Assembly (NCBI RefSeq): GCF_003143755.1
Contig: NZ_QFRI01000001.1
Coordinates: forward strand, 124,001-188,000
DNA from: Algibacter marinivivus
GTDB lineage: Bacteria; Bacteroidota; Bacteroidia; Flavobacteriales; Flavobacteriaceae
DNA length: 64,000 bases
Direction of reading: 5' to 3'
The notes below the pieces were generated by a model. It saw only the letters and a list, made by a program, of their open reading frames with translations. It made no database searches and was not told where the DNA came from. The position numbers were made by a program, and so were the translations under genes. Each line of letters starts with the position of its first letter. Within the stretch, counting starts at the first letter, position 1. This document shows positions 32,956 through 42,834 of the stretch, piece by piece.

Positions 32956-32963
32956 TATCTTTG
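32956..32963 (+). promoter_or_regulatory. -7 element of folE
   Basis: TATCTTTG followed by CA, a very typical Bacteroidota -7 element, 25 bp before the folE ATG. Confidence 0.6.
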
Positions 32964-32988
32964 CAAATTAAATTTTTACTTATATATC

Positions 32989-33666
32989 ATGGCTTTTGAT
33001 AGCAATATAGAAGATTTTGACGCATTAGGAAACGAACACATTGGTACTTCTGAAAACACACCAATGCGTAATGATGCTTTTAAACTAACAAACGAAGAAA
33101 AGATAGACATTATTAAAGATGATGTTCGTCATATCATGGAAACTTTAGGTTTAGATTTAACAGACGATAGTTTAAACGGTACACCAAACCGTGTTGCAAA
33201 AATGTTTGTTAATGAAATTTTTGGAGGTTTAAATCCAGATAAAAAACCTAGCGCTTCTACTTTTGATAATAAATACAAGTATGGAGAAATGCTTGTTGAA
33301 AAAAATATTACTGTATACTCAACCTGTGAGCATCACCTCTTACCTATTGTTGGACGCGCTCATATTGCATACATTTCTAACGGAACAGTTGTAGGTTTGT
33401 CAAAAATGAATCGTATTGTTGATTATTTTGCAAAACGACCACAAGTACAAGAACGTTTAACCATCCAAGTTGTTAGAGAACTTCAAGAAGTTTTAGGAAC
33501 TAAAGATGTGGCTTGTGTAATTGATGCTAAACATCTTTGTGTAAATTCAAGAGGCATTAGAGACATTGAAAGCAGTACAGTGACTTCAGAATTTGGTGGA
33601 AAATTCAAAGACATGGCTACACGTCGTGAGTTTCTTGATTACATTAAATTAGATACAAAATTTTAG
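32989..33666 (+). CDS. folE: GTP cyclohydrolase I (type IA)
   Basis: 225 residues. Converts GTP to dihydroneopterin triphosphate, first step of folate (or biopterin/queuosine) synthesis. The zinc-binding residues are in TCEHHLLPI and in CVIDAKHLCVNSRG; NRIVDYFAKRPQVQERL is the substrate-binding segment. It shares a pathway with folP at 16490 but is not adjacent. It is followed after 38 bp by cysS with no terminator between, so the two may be co-transcribed. Confidence 0.97.
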   Translation: MAFDSNIEDFDALGNEHIGTSENTPMRNDAFKLTNEEKIDIIKDDVRHIMETLGLDLTDDSLNGTPNRVAKMFVNEIFGGLNPDKKPSASTFDNKYKYGEMLVEKNITVYSTCEHHLLPIVGRAHIAYISNGTVVGLSKMNRIVDYFAKRPQVQERLTIQVVRELQEVLGTKDVACVIDAKHLCVNSRGIRDIESSTVTSEFGGKFKDMATRREFLDYIKLDTKF

Positions 33667-33704
33667 ACTAAAAACCCCTTTTAATAACTCATCAACAAAC
33701 CAAA

Positions 33705-35186
33705 ATGCAGTTATACCAATCCAATCCAATTAAAATATACAATTCACTTACTGGCCAAAAAGAAATATTTAAACCTATAAACCAAGGTCATATAGGTATG
33801 TATGTTTGCGGACCTACTGTTTATAGTAATGTTCATTTAGGAAATGTAAGAACCTTCATGTCTTTTGATATGGTTTTTCGTTATTTAAAGCATTTAGGAT
33901 ATAAAGTACGTTATGTTAGGAATATCACAGATGCTGGTCATTTAGAAAATGATGCGGATGCTGGAGAAGATAAGATTACTAAAAAAGCACGTTTAGAACA
34001 AATTGAACCTATGGAAGTGGTTCAACGATATACAGTAGATTTTCATAATATACTGAACACATTAAACTTTTTACCGCCAAGTATTGAACCTACCGCAACA
34101 GGACATATTATTGAGCAAATAGAATTAATTAGTAAAATCATTGAGAACGGTTTTGCTTATGAAGTTAATGGCTCTGTTTATTTTGATGTGCATAAATTTA
34201 ATGAAACGAATGAGTACGGTAAATTAAGTAAGCGTAAGCTTGAAGATTTAATTCATAATACTCGTGAATTAGACGGACAGAGTGACAAAAAGAACCCTCA
34301 GGATTTTGCACTATGGAAAAAAGCTGAACCTCAACATATTATGCGTTGGCCCTCACCCTGGAGTGATGGTTTTCCTGGTTGGCATTTAGAATGCACAGCA
34401 ATGAGCACCAAATATTTAGGCGAACAATTTGACATTCACGGAGGTGGAATGGATTTGAAATTTCCGCATCATGAATGTGAAATTGCTCAAAACGAAGCTG
34501 CTAAGGGTATTAGTCCAGTTAATTATTGGATGCATGCTAACATGTTAGAGCTTAACGGTCAGCGTATGTCTAAAACCACAGGAAATACTGTTAACCCTGA
34601 TGAATTATTATCTGGAAATAATTCATTTTTTAGTAAAGCGTATTCTCCTAGTGTTATTCGTTTTTTTAATGCGCAGTCGTCTTATAGAAGTGTTTTAGAT
34701 TTAACGGATGATGGCTTATTAGCTAGCGAAAAAGGGTTTTTCAGATTAATGGATGCTGTGAATTTATTAGATGATTTAAAAGCATCTTCAACATCTTCAA
34801 TTGATGTTTCTGCATGGAAACAAAAATGTTATGATGCCATGAATGATGATTTTAATTCACCCATTTTAATCGCCCATTTATTTGAAGCCGCAAAATATAT
34901 CAATCAAATAAAGGATGGATCTGAAACAGTATCAAATGAAGATTTAAGCCTATTAAAAAATACTATAAACGATTTTGTTTACGATGTTTTAGGTCTTGAA
35001 AATACAGCAAAAACAGATTCTGGTACTGATAAACTTTCTGGAGCTGTTAATGTTTTGATAAAGCTAAGGCAAGAAGCTAGAGCGAATAAGGATTTTGCTT
35101 TATCTGATAAAATTCGTGATGAATTGTTAGCTGTTGGTATTCAACTTAAAGATGGTAAAGACGGTACTACATTTTCTGTCAATTAG
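33705..35186 (+). CDS. cysS: Cysteinyl-tRNA synthetase
   Basis: 493 residues. Zinc-site Cys35 in VCGPTVY, class I HIGH-like HLGN (44-47), ECTAMS and HHECE (other zinc ligands), and KMSKS-like RMSKTTGNT are present, followed by the DALR anticodon-binding domain with [16 protein letters not shown]. Charges tRNA-Cys. It lies between folE and yidD in the same direction. Confidence 0.97.
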   Translation: MQLYQSNPIKIYNSLTGQKEIFKPINQGHIGMYVCGPTVYSNVHLGNVRTFMSFDMVFRYLKHLGYKVRYVRNITDAGHLENDADAGEDKITKKARLEQIEPMEVVQRYTVDFHNILNTLNFLPPSIEPTATGHIIEQIELISKIIENGFAYEVNGSVYFDVHKFNETNEYGKLSKRKLEDLIHNTRELDGQSDKKNPQDFALWKKAEPQHIMRWPSPWSDGFPGWHLECTAMSTKYLGEQFDIHGGGMDLKFPHHECEIAQNEAAKGISPVNYWMHANMLELNGQRMSKTTGNTVNPDELLSGNNSFFSKAYSPSVIRFFNAQSSYRSVLDLTDDGLLASEKGFFRLMDAVNLLDDLKASSTSSIDVSAWKQKCYDAMNDDFNSPILIAHLFEAAKYINQIKDGSETVSNEDLSLLKNTINDFVYDVLGLENTAKTDSGTDKLSGAVNVLIKLRQEARANKDFALSDKIRDELLAVGIQLKDGKDGTTFSVN

Positions 35187-35253
35187 TTTTTTGTTAGCAG
35201 TAGTTGTTTAGTCTTAATCTACTTAAAAACAAGACATTATACAATAACATTTA

Positions 35254-35472
35254 ATGAAACTACTCATTGCACCATTTTTGTTTCTGATAAAAGTATACCA
35301 GACTTTAATATCACCCTTAACACCTGCGACTTGCAGATTCCAACCTACATGCTCCCATTATTCAAAAGAAGCTTTAATTAAACATGGTTTATTTAAAGGT
35401 GGTTGGCTAGCCATAAAGCGTATTTTTAGTTGCCATCCATGGGGTGGTAAAGGTCATGATCCTGTTCCATGA
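35254..35472 (+). CDS. yidD: Membrane protein insertion efficiency factor YidD
   Basis: 72 residues, full length. The cysteine-rich signature [20 protein letters not shown] and [14 protein letters not shown] at the end are diagnostic of the YidD (Haemolysin_HlyA-like) family, which sits at the inner membrane near YidC. It is not beside rpmH/rnpA here; it stands between cysS and an amidohydrolase gene. Confidence 0.95.
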   Translation: MKLLIAPFLFLIKVYQTLISPLTPATCRFQPTCSHYSKEALIKHGLFKGGWLAIKRIFSCHPWGGKGHDPVP

Positions 35473-35535
35473 ACAAAAATTGATATATAAAATCTTATTT
35501 TATTGTTGTAATTTGATTGTCTAAATATTTTTTTA

Positions 35536-37266
35536 ATGAAATCAATGCAATCCTTTAAATTAATTATTGTTATAACTTTAATTTCTATTATTAGTTGTAC
35601 CAGTTCAAAAAAAGAATTTGCAACAATGCTTATTCATGGTGGACCAATTTATACTGTTGATTCTATTCAACCAATTGTAGAAGCTGTTGCTATTAAGAAT
35701 AACACCATAATATTTGCAGGAAATTTTAAAGAAGCTGAAGCATTTAAAAATGACCAAACTCAACTTATTGATTTAAAAGGAAAAACCATGACACCTGGTT
35801 TAATTGAAGGGCATGGTCATTTTATGAGTTTAGGTTATAATGAATTAAATCTAGATTTAATTAACACTACAAGTTATCAAGACATCATTGATGCTGTTGC
35901 AGAACGTGTAAAAACTGCAAAACCAGGAGAATGGATTATAGGTAGAGGATGGCACCAAAGCAAATGGGATTCAATGCCAAAAACAATGGTAAAAGGTTTT
36001 CAAACACATAATCGGTTAAGTGAAGTATCTCCTAATAATCCAGTGTATTTAAAACATGCCAGTGGACATGCAGGTTTTGCTAATGAAAAAGCTATGGAAA
36101 TCGCAGGACTCCATATATTAGCCAAAGAAGGTATTAAGAGATTTGATTCTAAAGAGGGAGAAGTTATTTTGGATGAGTTTGGAAGACCTACTGGTATTTT
36201 TAACGAACGTGCGCAGTCATTAATTCATAGACATATTCCGGAGAAAACGCCAGAAACTGATATTCAAGCATTCGAGCTTGCAGTAAAAGCGTGCCTTAGA
36301 AATGGCATAACCAGTTTTCATGACGCAGGTATTCCTAGAGAGACTATTGCTCTTTATGAAAACATGAAACAAGAGGGTAAGTTAAAAACCAGAATCTACG
36401 CAATGCTTACAGGTTGGGATAAAGAATTATTGAATGAATGGTTTGATAAAGGTATTATGATTGATACTGCAAACCTTTTAACAATACGGTCAGTCAAGTT
36501 GAATTGTGATGGTGCCTTAGGTTCCAGAGGTGCATGGTTACTTGAACCCTACAGCGATAGACCAGGGCATTTTGGACATGAAACTTTACCTATGGAATTT
36601 GTAGAAGAAACTGCTTTAAGTGGACTAAAGTATGGTTTCCAAGTATGTGCTCATGCCATTGGAGATCGGGCTAATAGAGAAATTCTAGATCGATACGAAT
36701 ATGCGCTTAAAAAGATGCCAGAATCAGCATTAAACCATAGGTTTAGAATTGAACATGCACAACACTTACATCCAGATGATATTCCACGTTTTGCAGAATT
36801 ACAAGTTATTCCTGCTATGCAAGCTGTACATATGTCTTCGGATAGACCATGGGCTATAGATAGACTTGGAAAAAAACGTATTAAAGAAGGTGCTTACATG
36901 TGGCAAGATTTACTACAAACTGGTGTACCTATTGTAAATGGTACTGATGTGCCTGTTGAACCCATAAATCCCATTGCTAGTTTCTATGCTAGTGTTAGTC
37001 GTAAAACCTTAAAAGGAACACCTGAAAATGGTTATGAACCTGAGCAAAAAATGACCAGAGAGCAAGCTTTAAAATCTTATACTTTAGATGCAGCTTATGG
37101 TGCTTTTGAAGAGCATATTAAAGGCTCTATTAGTGAAGGAAAGCTAGCTGATTTCACTGTATACAACCAAGATTTGATGACTGTAAAAGAAAATAATATT
37201 CTAAATACTGAAGTTGTTATGACAATTTTTGATGGTGAAATTGTTTATCAAAAGAAATCCAAATAA
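35536..37266 (+). CDS. YtcJ-like amidohydrolase, exported lipoprotein
   Basis: 576 residues with a lipoprotein signal (LISIISCTSS). Metal-dependent amidohydrolase: the HxH-type motif in MTPGLIEGHGHFMSLG, a long catalytic barrel with CAHAIGDRANREI and RIEHAQHLHPDD (metal His), NGTDVPVEPINPIASF near the C-terminal Asp, and the small beta-sandwich ending GKLADFTVYNQDLM. YtcJ-type enzymes act on amides or related bonds of unknown natural substrates. Monocistronic by spacing. Confidence 0.9.
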   Translation: MKSMQSFKLIIVITLISIISCTSSKKEFATMLIHGGPIYTVDSIQPIVEAVAIKNNTIIFAGNFKEAEAFKNDQTQLIDLKGKTMTPGLIEGHGHFMSLGYNELNLDLINTTSYQDIIDAVAERVKTAKPGEWIIGRGWHQSKWDSMPKTMVKGFQTHNRLSEVSPNNPVYLKHASGHAGFANEKAMEIAGLHILAKEGIKRFDSKEGEVILDEFGRPTGIFNERAQSLIHRHIPEKTPETDIQAFELAVKACLRNGITSFHDAGIPRETIALYENMKQEGKLKTRIYAMLTGWDKELLNEWFDKGIMIDTANLLTIRSVKLNCDGALGSRGAWLLEPYSDRPGHFGHETLPMEFVEETALSGLKYGFQVCAHAIGDRANREILDRYEYALKKMPESALNHRFRIEHAQHLHPDDIPRFAELQVIPAMQAVHMSSDRPWAIDRLGKKRIKEGAYMWQDLLQTGVPIVNGTDVPVEPINPIASFYASVSRKTLKGTPENGYEPEQKMTREQALKSYTLDAAYGAFEEHIKGSISEGKLADFTVYNQDLMTVKENNILNTEVVMTIFDGEIVYQKKSK

Positions 37267-37469
37267 ATTAAATCTCAGCTATAGAATAATTTTATCATAA
37301 AAACATAAAAGCATTATTATTTAATGTTTCTTTTTAGAGGCGATTTGGGGTGCTTACTTTATGTTTCACGCAAACAATGCTTTTAACGTTTTTAGTGATA
37401 TCATCGTCAAACATATATAAATAATAGATTAAATACAAATAATATCGATTAAGTGCAAATTACGTGTAT

Positions 37470-38930
37470 TTAATTTTCAGGAATCTCCTTTAAAATTTCC
37501 AATACAAATTTCCAATATTTTTGAACTGACGAAATTTGAGCACGTTCATCTGGTGAATGAGCACCTTTAATATTTGGACCAAAACTAATCATATCCATGT
37601 CAGGATAATTCTGTCCAAGAATTCCACATTCTAACCCTGCATGACAAGCAGCCACATGCGGTTTTTCTCCATTTAGATATTCATATAGTTTTGTCATCAC
37701 TTTTAAAATAGCAGAATCCATATTGGGTGTCCATCCAGGATAATCACCAGAGCATTCAACCTCACAACCAGTTAATTCAAAAGTAGCACGAAGTGTGTTT
37801 GCTAAATCCAATTTTGAACTTTCAACTGATGAGCGCGTTAAACATCCTATGTGAATATTTCCATCTTTCACTTTAACTCTGGCTATATTATTTGAAGTTT
37901 CAACCAATTCTGGAATATCAGCACTCATTCTATACACGCCATTTAAAGCAGCATATATGGCTCTTGTAAGTCCTTCTTGAACCCCTAAATTCATGATTTT
38001 TTTTGGTGCTTCAGTTTTAGAAATAGTAATCTCTAAATCAGGCTCCATGGTTTTAAATTCTTTTTTGATAGTTGTAGAAATTAATGCCATTTCTAATAAA
38101 AAAGCATCTTCGTGAATAGCATCAATCGCTACAATAGCATTACTTTCTCTTGGGATAGCATTTCGTAAACTACCTCCATCAATTTCTGAAATACGTAAAC
38201 CGAAATTCTCAAAACCATCAAACAATACACGGTTCATGATTTTATTAGCGTTTCCTAAACCTTCATGAATTTGCATTCCTGAATGTCCGCCTTGTAAGCC
38301 TTTAACTGAAACTTTATAGCCAATTTTAAATTCAGGTGTTTCCTCTTCTTCATAGGTTCTAATAGCTGTAACATCTATTCCTCCAGCACAACCTACACCT
38401 ATTTCATCATCTTCTTCAGTATCTAAATTCAATAGAATGCCTCCAGAAAGCAAACCACCTTTTAATCCCATAGCTCCCGTCATACCTGTTTCTTCATCAA
38501 TGGTGAATAGTGCTTCAATGGCTGGATGGGGAATATCAGTACTTTCTAAAATAGCCATAATTGTTGCAACGCCTAAACCATTGTCTGCTCCAAGGGTTGT
38601 GCCTTTTGCCTTTACCCAATCGCCTTCAATAAACATCTCTATACCTTGAATATCAAAATCAAAAACGGTATCACCATTTTTTTGATGAACCATATCTAAA
38701 TGGGACTGCATCACAACCGTAGTTCTATTTTCCATACCAGTGGTAGCTGGCTTTTTAATAATAACGTTCCCAACCTCATCTTCTATAGTTTCCAAACCTA
38801 AATTCTTACCAAAATCTTTCATGAAAGCAATAACACGTTCTTCTTTTTTTGATGGTCGTGGTACAGCATTTAAATCTGCAAATTTATTCCACAATGCTTT
38901 GGGTTCTAGTTGTCTTATTTCTGAGTTCAT
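37470..38930 (-). CDS. pepD: Aminoacyl-histidine dipeptidase (M20 family, PepD)
   Basis: 486 residues from the ATG at 38930 (MNSEIRQLEPKALWNKF); an upstream in-frame Met is not needed. Di-zinc motifs: MQSHLDMVHQK, GADNGLGVA, DEETGMTGAMG, and AACHAGLECGIL, with SFGPNIKGAHSPDER near the end. It hydrolyses dipeptides such as carnosine-like Xaa-His. The start is supported by a minus-strand -7 box (38951-38958) shared in the divergent region with the DUF3810 gene. Confidence 0.95.
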   Translation of the reverse strand: MNSEIRQLEPKALWNKFADLNAVPRPSKKEERVIAFMKDFGKNLGLETIEDEVGNVIIKKPATTGMENRTTVVMQSHLDMVHQKNGDTVFDFDIQGIEMFIEGDWVKAKGTTLGADNGLGVATIMAILESTDIPHPAIEALFTIDEETGMTGAMGLKGGLLSGGILLNLDTEEDDEIGVGCAGGIDVTAIRTYEEEETPEFKIGYKVSVKGLQGGHSGMQIHEGLGNANKIMNRVLFDGFENFGLRISEIDGGSLRNAIPRESNAIVAIDAIHEDAFLLEMALISTTIKKEFKTMEPDLEITISKTEAPKKIMNLGVQEGLTRAIYAALNGVYRMSADIPELVETSNNIARVKVKDGNIHIGCLTRSSVESSKLDLANTLRATFELTGCEVECSGDYPGWTPNMDSAILKVMTKLYEYLNGEKPHVAACHAGLECGILGQNYPDMDMISFGPNIKGAHSPDERAQISSVQKYWKFVLEILKEIPEN

Positions 38931-38950
38931 AGTTTTGTGATAATTGTACA

Positions 38951-38958
38951 CAAAGGTA
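38951..38958 (-). promoter_or_regulatory. -7 element of pepD
   Basis: Minus-strand TACCTTTG matches TAnnTTTG, 20 bp before the pepD ATG at 38930. Confidence 0.55.
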
Positions 38959-38990
38959 CATATTACTATTAGGATTTATAAATAGTTTCC

Positions 38991-38998
38991 TATTTTTG
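38991..38998 (+). promoter_or_regulatory. -7 element of the DUF3810 gene (leaderless)
   Basis: TATTTTTG matches TAnnTTTG and ends 3 bp before the ATG at 39002, the same spacing as at the Crp-family gene, so the transcript would begin at the start codon. Confidence 0.55.
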
Positions 38999-39001
38999 AG
39001 C

Positions 39002-40069
39002 ATGCTGAAAGAGAAAAAAACAATTATTGCACTGTTGCTGATTCCTCAAATTTTATTAGTAAAGCTACTCGCCAATTCCCCAGAGTTTATAGAGCAATAT
39101 TATAGCAATGGATTATACCCAATAATTTCAAGAGTTTTTAGATTTACGTTGGGTTGGTTGCCATTTTCATTTGGAGATTTAATTTATACCATTGTGTCTC
39201 TTTATGTGATAAGATGGTTTTTTAAAAATAGAAAGCGTTTACGAAAAGACACAAAACGTTGGTTGGTTGATATAATTGCTGCATGCTCGATATTTTATGG
39301 TGTTTTTCATTTGTTTTGGGGATTGAATTATTATCGCTTACCATTACATAAAAGCTTGAATTTAGAACATGATTATACAACAGAACAATTAGTAAGTGTA
39401 ACCAAATCTTTGATTAAAAAATCGAATGCTTTGCACTTCGAAATCACTAAAAACGATACAATTAAAGTTGATGTTCCTTTGAGTAAAAGTGAAATTTTTA
39501 AAATGGTTCCATCTGGATATGATAATTTAAAAAGTATTTTTCCACATTTAGAATATTACCCAAAAAGTTTAAAGAAATCGATATACAGTTACCCTTTAAC
39601 GTATATGGGATTTAGTGGGTATTTGAATCCATTTACCAATGAGGCACAGGTAGATGGGTTGATTCCAACCTATAAATTCCCAACAACTTCAACACATGAA
39701 GTAGCTCATCAATTAGGTTATGCTGCAGAAAACGAAGCTAATTTTATTGGTTTTATGGCTGCTACTAGCCACGAGAATATCTATTTTAAATATACAGGCT
39801 ATACGTTTGCTTTACGCTTTTGTTTAAATGAAATTTACAGACGTGATGAAGCGTTATACGAAGCAGTTGTTGAAAACGTTAACACAGGTATTTTAAAAAA
39901 CTACAAAGAGGTTCGGGATTTTTGGAGTACACATGAAAATCCCGCTGAACCACTTTTTAAACTATTTTATGGTAATTTTTTAAAGGCTAATAGCCAAAGT
40001 AAGGGCATGCAAAGTTACAATTATGTTGTTGCCTTATTGGTAAACTATGCTAAGAAACACCCTTTGTAA
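39002..40069 (+). CDS. DUF3810 membrane-anchored putative metalloprotease-like protein
   Basis: 355 residues from ATG 39002; a TTG two codons earlier lies inside the -7 box and is rejected. Three membrane helices occupy the first about 105 residues. The remainder has TSTHEVAHQLGYAAENEANF, an HExxH zinc-protease-type motif followed by EAN(F/Y), which is the hallmark of DUF3810 and suggests peptidase activity; the activity is not established. Its stop is adjacent to that of the convergent DUF6503 gene. Confidence 0.88.
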   Translation: MLKEKKTIIALLLIPQILLVKLLANSPEFIEQYYSNGLYPIISRVFRFTLGWLPFSFGDLIYTIVSLYVIRWFFKNRKRLRKDTKRWLVDIIAACSIFYGVFHLFWGLNYYRLPLHKSLNLEHDYTTEQLVSVTKSLIKKSNALHFEITKNDTIKVDVPLSKSEIFKMVPSGYDNLKSIFPHLEYYPKSLKKSIYSYPLTYMGFSGYLNPFTNEAQVDGLIPTYKFPTTSTHEVAHQLGYAAENEANFIGFMAATSHENIYFKYTGYTFALRFCLNEIYRRDEALYEAVVENVNTGILKNYKEVRDFWSTHENPAEPLFKLFYGNFLKANSQSKGMQSYNYVVALLVNYAKKHPL

Positions 40070-40858
40070 TTACTCCATAAGTTGTGCACCAGCTGGCACA
40101 TCAAAAATACTTGAGTCAGGTTTTTCTGTTGAAATTTTAATGTCTGTAAATTCTAAATCGTTTCGTTTAGATGCTGGCAAATTGTTTTCTACTTTAAACC
40201 AAGTTAACGTTTTTGGTAATATTAAACCTTCTACGGTTTGCCAATCACTATATTTTATAAAATGCCATTCTTTACTTTTTTCTTTTGAAAAATAGGTTAC
40301 TGTATAGCCTAACCATTCCATTTTATTAGTTTCTGAATCGTAATATAAAATATACTCATCTTCTGGTGATTCTCCTACGCCACTTTCATAAGAAATTTTA
40401 ATTCCTGGGTATGATTTTCCTTCAAATTCTAATGCTGCAACATCTTCATAAATTATACCATCATCAGCCAAAATAAATGGCATCGCATAAAAGTAGAACA
40501 TCAAATTATAATAGAATTTTGCATTGCCTTTATACGTTGCGGTATCTTTATTTTTTAACCAAACGATTTCACCATCAAAACCAATGGTATGGTTTGGCAT
40601 TTCTATAAGCGATTTTCTGTTTTTCAAATGTGTTGTTGTAATCTCATCTCCGTTAGGTTTTTTCATGGTAAATTCAAGAGACTTCATGGTATTCCATTTA
40701 TCTAAACTCCCGTGAGCATCAAATATTCCTGTAATGTTTTCTGGGTAGATACTAGTTGTTACATCAAGTGTTTCTTCTGAATAATCGACAGTTGGTGCTG
40801 TTTTGTTTTTACAAGCGAATATTGATATTGCTAGAACTATGAGGAGTGATTTTTTCAT
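40070..40858 (-). CDS. DUF6503-type lipoprotein
   Basis: 262 residues with a lipoprotein signal (VLAISIFAC, Cys about 16). The mature part, alternating strands with FDAHGSLDKWNTMKSLEF and KYSDWQTVEGLILPKTLTW, resembles LolA/LolB-like beta half-barrels and the Bacteroidota DUF6503 group. The function is unknown. Tail-to-tail with the DUF3810 gene, no spacer. Confidence 0.78.
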   Translation of the reverse strand: MKKSLLIVLAISIFACKNKTAPTVDYSEETLDVTTSIYPENITGIFDAHGSLDKWNTMKSLEFTMKKPNGDEITTTHLKNRKSLIEMPNHTIGFDGEIVWLKNKDTATYKGNAKFYYNLMFYFYAMPFILADDGIIYEDVAALEFEGKSYPGIKISYESGVGESPEDEYILYYDSETNKMEWLGYTVTYFSKEKSKEWHFIKYSDWQTVEGLILPKTLTWFKVENNLPASKRNDLEFTDIKISTEKPDSSIFDVPAGAQLME

Positions 40859-40920
40859 CTAAAGTTTTAATTGTTTGTTGATAAAATGTTCTGTCGGTTT
40901 TAGTGAAACTAAATTACAAT

Positions 40921-40951
40921 AAAAAAGCTTCAGAAAATTTCTGAAGCTTTT
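40921..40951 (-). terminator. Terminator of the T9SS type-A cargo gene
   Basis: Stem AAAAGCTTCAGAAA/TTTCTGAAGCTTTT, with an A-run at 40920-40926 giving a T-run on the minus strand, 22 bp beyond the stop at 40974. Confidence 0.85.
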
Positions 40952-40973
40952 AGGCTTACATTGGAATATCATA

Positions 40974-42797
40974 CTATTCTAAAATAAGCTTTTTTGTGAT
41001 TTCTGAAATGCCATCTCCGACTTTTAAAAAGTATACTCCTTTTGAAAATTGAAATACATCTATTTTTAAAGATTTATTTATGTCCTCAGATACTTTAGAA
41101 TAGACATTTTTACCTTGAATATTATAAATGTTTATTTTAATAGTTTTGTTAATAGTCTTATCAAAATTCAGTTCAATAAACTCACTCGCTGGATTTGGAA
41201 ACATTGAAAATGTTGATTTTTTAAAATGCACAAGATTAAGGGCAACTGAGCTTTCTAAATAGTCAGGAATATTATTACCGTTAGTATCATCATCTAATGG
41301 TGATCCATTATTATTATAATCTTCATCTTTTGTCAAAACTCCATCTCCATCATCATCGTCATCAATATAATTTGGAATGGTATCACTATCTGTATCTATA
41401 ACCTCATTTAAACCTTTAGATGCAACTGCCCTACTAGATATGGTAGATTGGTCTGCAAGCTCATCTATAGTATCAATATTATCCCCATCGTCATCATCAT
41501 CCAAATAATCTGGGATAGAATCTAAATCTGTATCATCATCGGTTAAAATTCCATTTTCGTTTATATCTTCATCACTATTAATTACACCATCGTTGTCTTC
41601 ATCTCTACAGTCTTGTAAAACTAAATCCAAAGAAGTAACCGAAGGACACAAGGAGCCTAAAACCTTCACACCAACATATATAGTAGTTGAACTACTGTTA
41701 TAATTGTTTGGCAGCGCATTTCTTCCATTATTAGCATCTCTCTCAGAAATATAGTAACTAACAGACAAACCTGTTTGACTCCCAACTACTTCACTTGTTT
41801 TAGATGACAAATCGAAAACTTCAAATCCATCATTACTTGTATCATCACAGATTTCATATGCAGTTGGTTTATTTATAGATGGTCCAGATTCAATGGTAAT
41901 AATAAATGAAGTTATAGCATAACTTCCTTTGGTTTTCTCTTCAACTCTTGAATAAATTTCTGCACCTCCAATTATGTCATAAAGGTATGGCAAAGCATTT
42001 ATGTTATTTTCTGCATCATTTTGAGTTAAATAATAAGTAACTACAAAATTATCTGGATTTTGGCTTCCTAAAATATCAGTATCTAAACCACTCAAATCAA
42101 AACTATCACAAGCAAAAATATATGGAGCTGGGTAAGCTATTGCAAATAATGCTCTTATTTGAAATGATGTTGATTCTATGTAACCTGTGTTGTTATGTTC
42201 AGCTCTTACAAAAATTGTTTGCGGATTTGTAGCATTAAAGAAATTAGAAGGGTTTACTATTTGATTAACCCCTAAATCAGTATCTGCTTGTGATATATGA
42301 TAAGTAACTGTATAATTATTTTCATCATTAAACCCACAAAATAGTTCTACTGATGTTAAATCAAAAACCATAAAACCATCAGAATCGGTATCGTAAGTTT
42401 CTAATTTTTCAATCGCTGATAATCTTTTAACTTCGATAATATTTTCACTTTGGAGGATATCAAAATCACCGTCGGGGATAGTTTTATTGGCTCTATAATA
42501 AATAGTTTGTGGACTTGATATATTTAAATAGTTTTCTGGGTCACTGATAGGGTTTATTTCATTATTCATATCCTCTTCAGTTTCATAATATGTAACTGAA
42601 CTATAATTAGCTGGGTTAACAGCTGGACAGAAAGTGAAAGGATATAAATCAACTAAATTAAAAACCGCAAAACCATCATCATTATCATCACAAACATAAG
42701 CTGGAGTATATCCACAAGGTGGAGGTGGGCCTTGAACTTGAGAGAAAACAGATATAGGTAAAAAAGCCAATAAAAATAAAAGTAATAGTTGTTTCAT
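40974..42797 (-). CDS. T9SS type-A cargo with ~90-residue repeats and thrombospondin-3-like Ca2+ repeats
   Basis: 607 residues from the ATG at 42797 (MKQLLLLFLLAFLPISVFSQ signal); an earlier in-frame start would run into the divergent gene's leader. Four repeats of about 90 residues follow, each with a (C)DxxxDGFxVFDL motif, a VTYYxTxxDAxN motif and a TIYxRVE motif. Then come DxDxDGxxD calcium-binding repeats (DEDNDGVINSDED, DDDDDGDGVLTKDED). The last 75 residues (SMFPNPASEFIELNF...GVYFLKVGDG...KKLILE) are a type-A Por secretion sorting domain, sending the protein through T9SS to the cell surface. The binding partner is unknown. Confidence 0.9.
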   Translation of the reverse strand: MKQLLLLFLLAFLPISVFSQVQGPPPPCGYTPAYVCDDNDDGFAVFNLVDLYPFTFCPAVNPANYSSVTYYETEEDMNNEINPISDPENYLNISSPQTIYYRANKTIPDGDFDILQSENIIEVKRLSAIEKLETYDTDSDGFMVFDLTSVELFCGFNDENNYTVTYHISQADTDLGVNQIVNPSNFFNATNPQTIFVRAEHNNTGYIESTSFQIRALFAIAYPAPYIFACDSFDLSGLDTDILGSQNPDNFVVTYYLTQNDAENNINALPYLYDIIGGAEIYSRVEEKTKGSYAITSFIITIESGPSINKPTAYEICDDTSNDGFEVFDLSSKTSEVVGSQTGLSVSYYISERDANNGRNALPNNYNSSSTTIYVGVKVLGSLCPSVTSLDLVLQDCRDEDNDGVINSDEDINENGILTDDDTDLDSIPDYLDDDDDGDNIDTIDELADQSTISSRAVASKGLNEVIDTDSDTIPNYIDDDDDGDGVLTKDEDYNNNGSPLDDDTNGNNIPDYLESSVALNLVHFKKSTFSMFPNPASEFIELNFDKTINKTIKINIYNIQGKNVYSKVSEDINKSLKIDVFQFSKGVYFLKVGDGISEITKKLILE

Positions 42798-42805
42798 ATT
42801 TATAG

Positions 42806-42813
42806 TAAATTTG
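42806..42813 (+). promoter_or_regulatory. -7 element of the SPOUT methyltransferase gene
   Basis: TAAATTTG followed by CA, 21 bp before the TTG start at 42835; it lies just upstream of the divergent T9SS cargo start. Confidence 0.5.
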
Positions 42814-42834
42814 CAATTCAAACCTAGTAAATAA

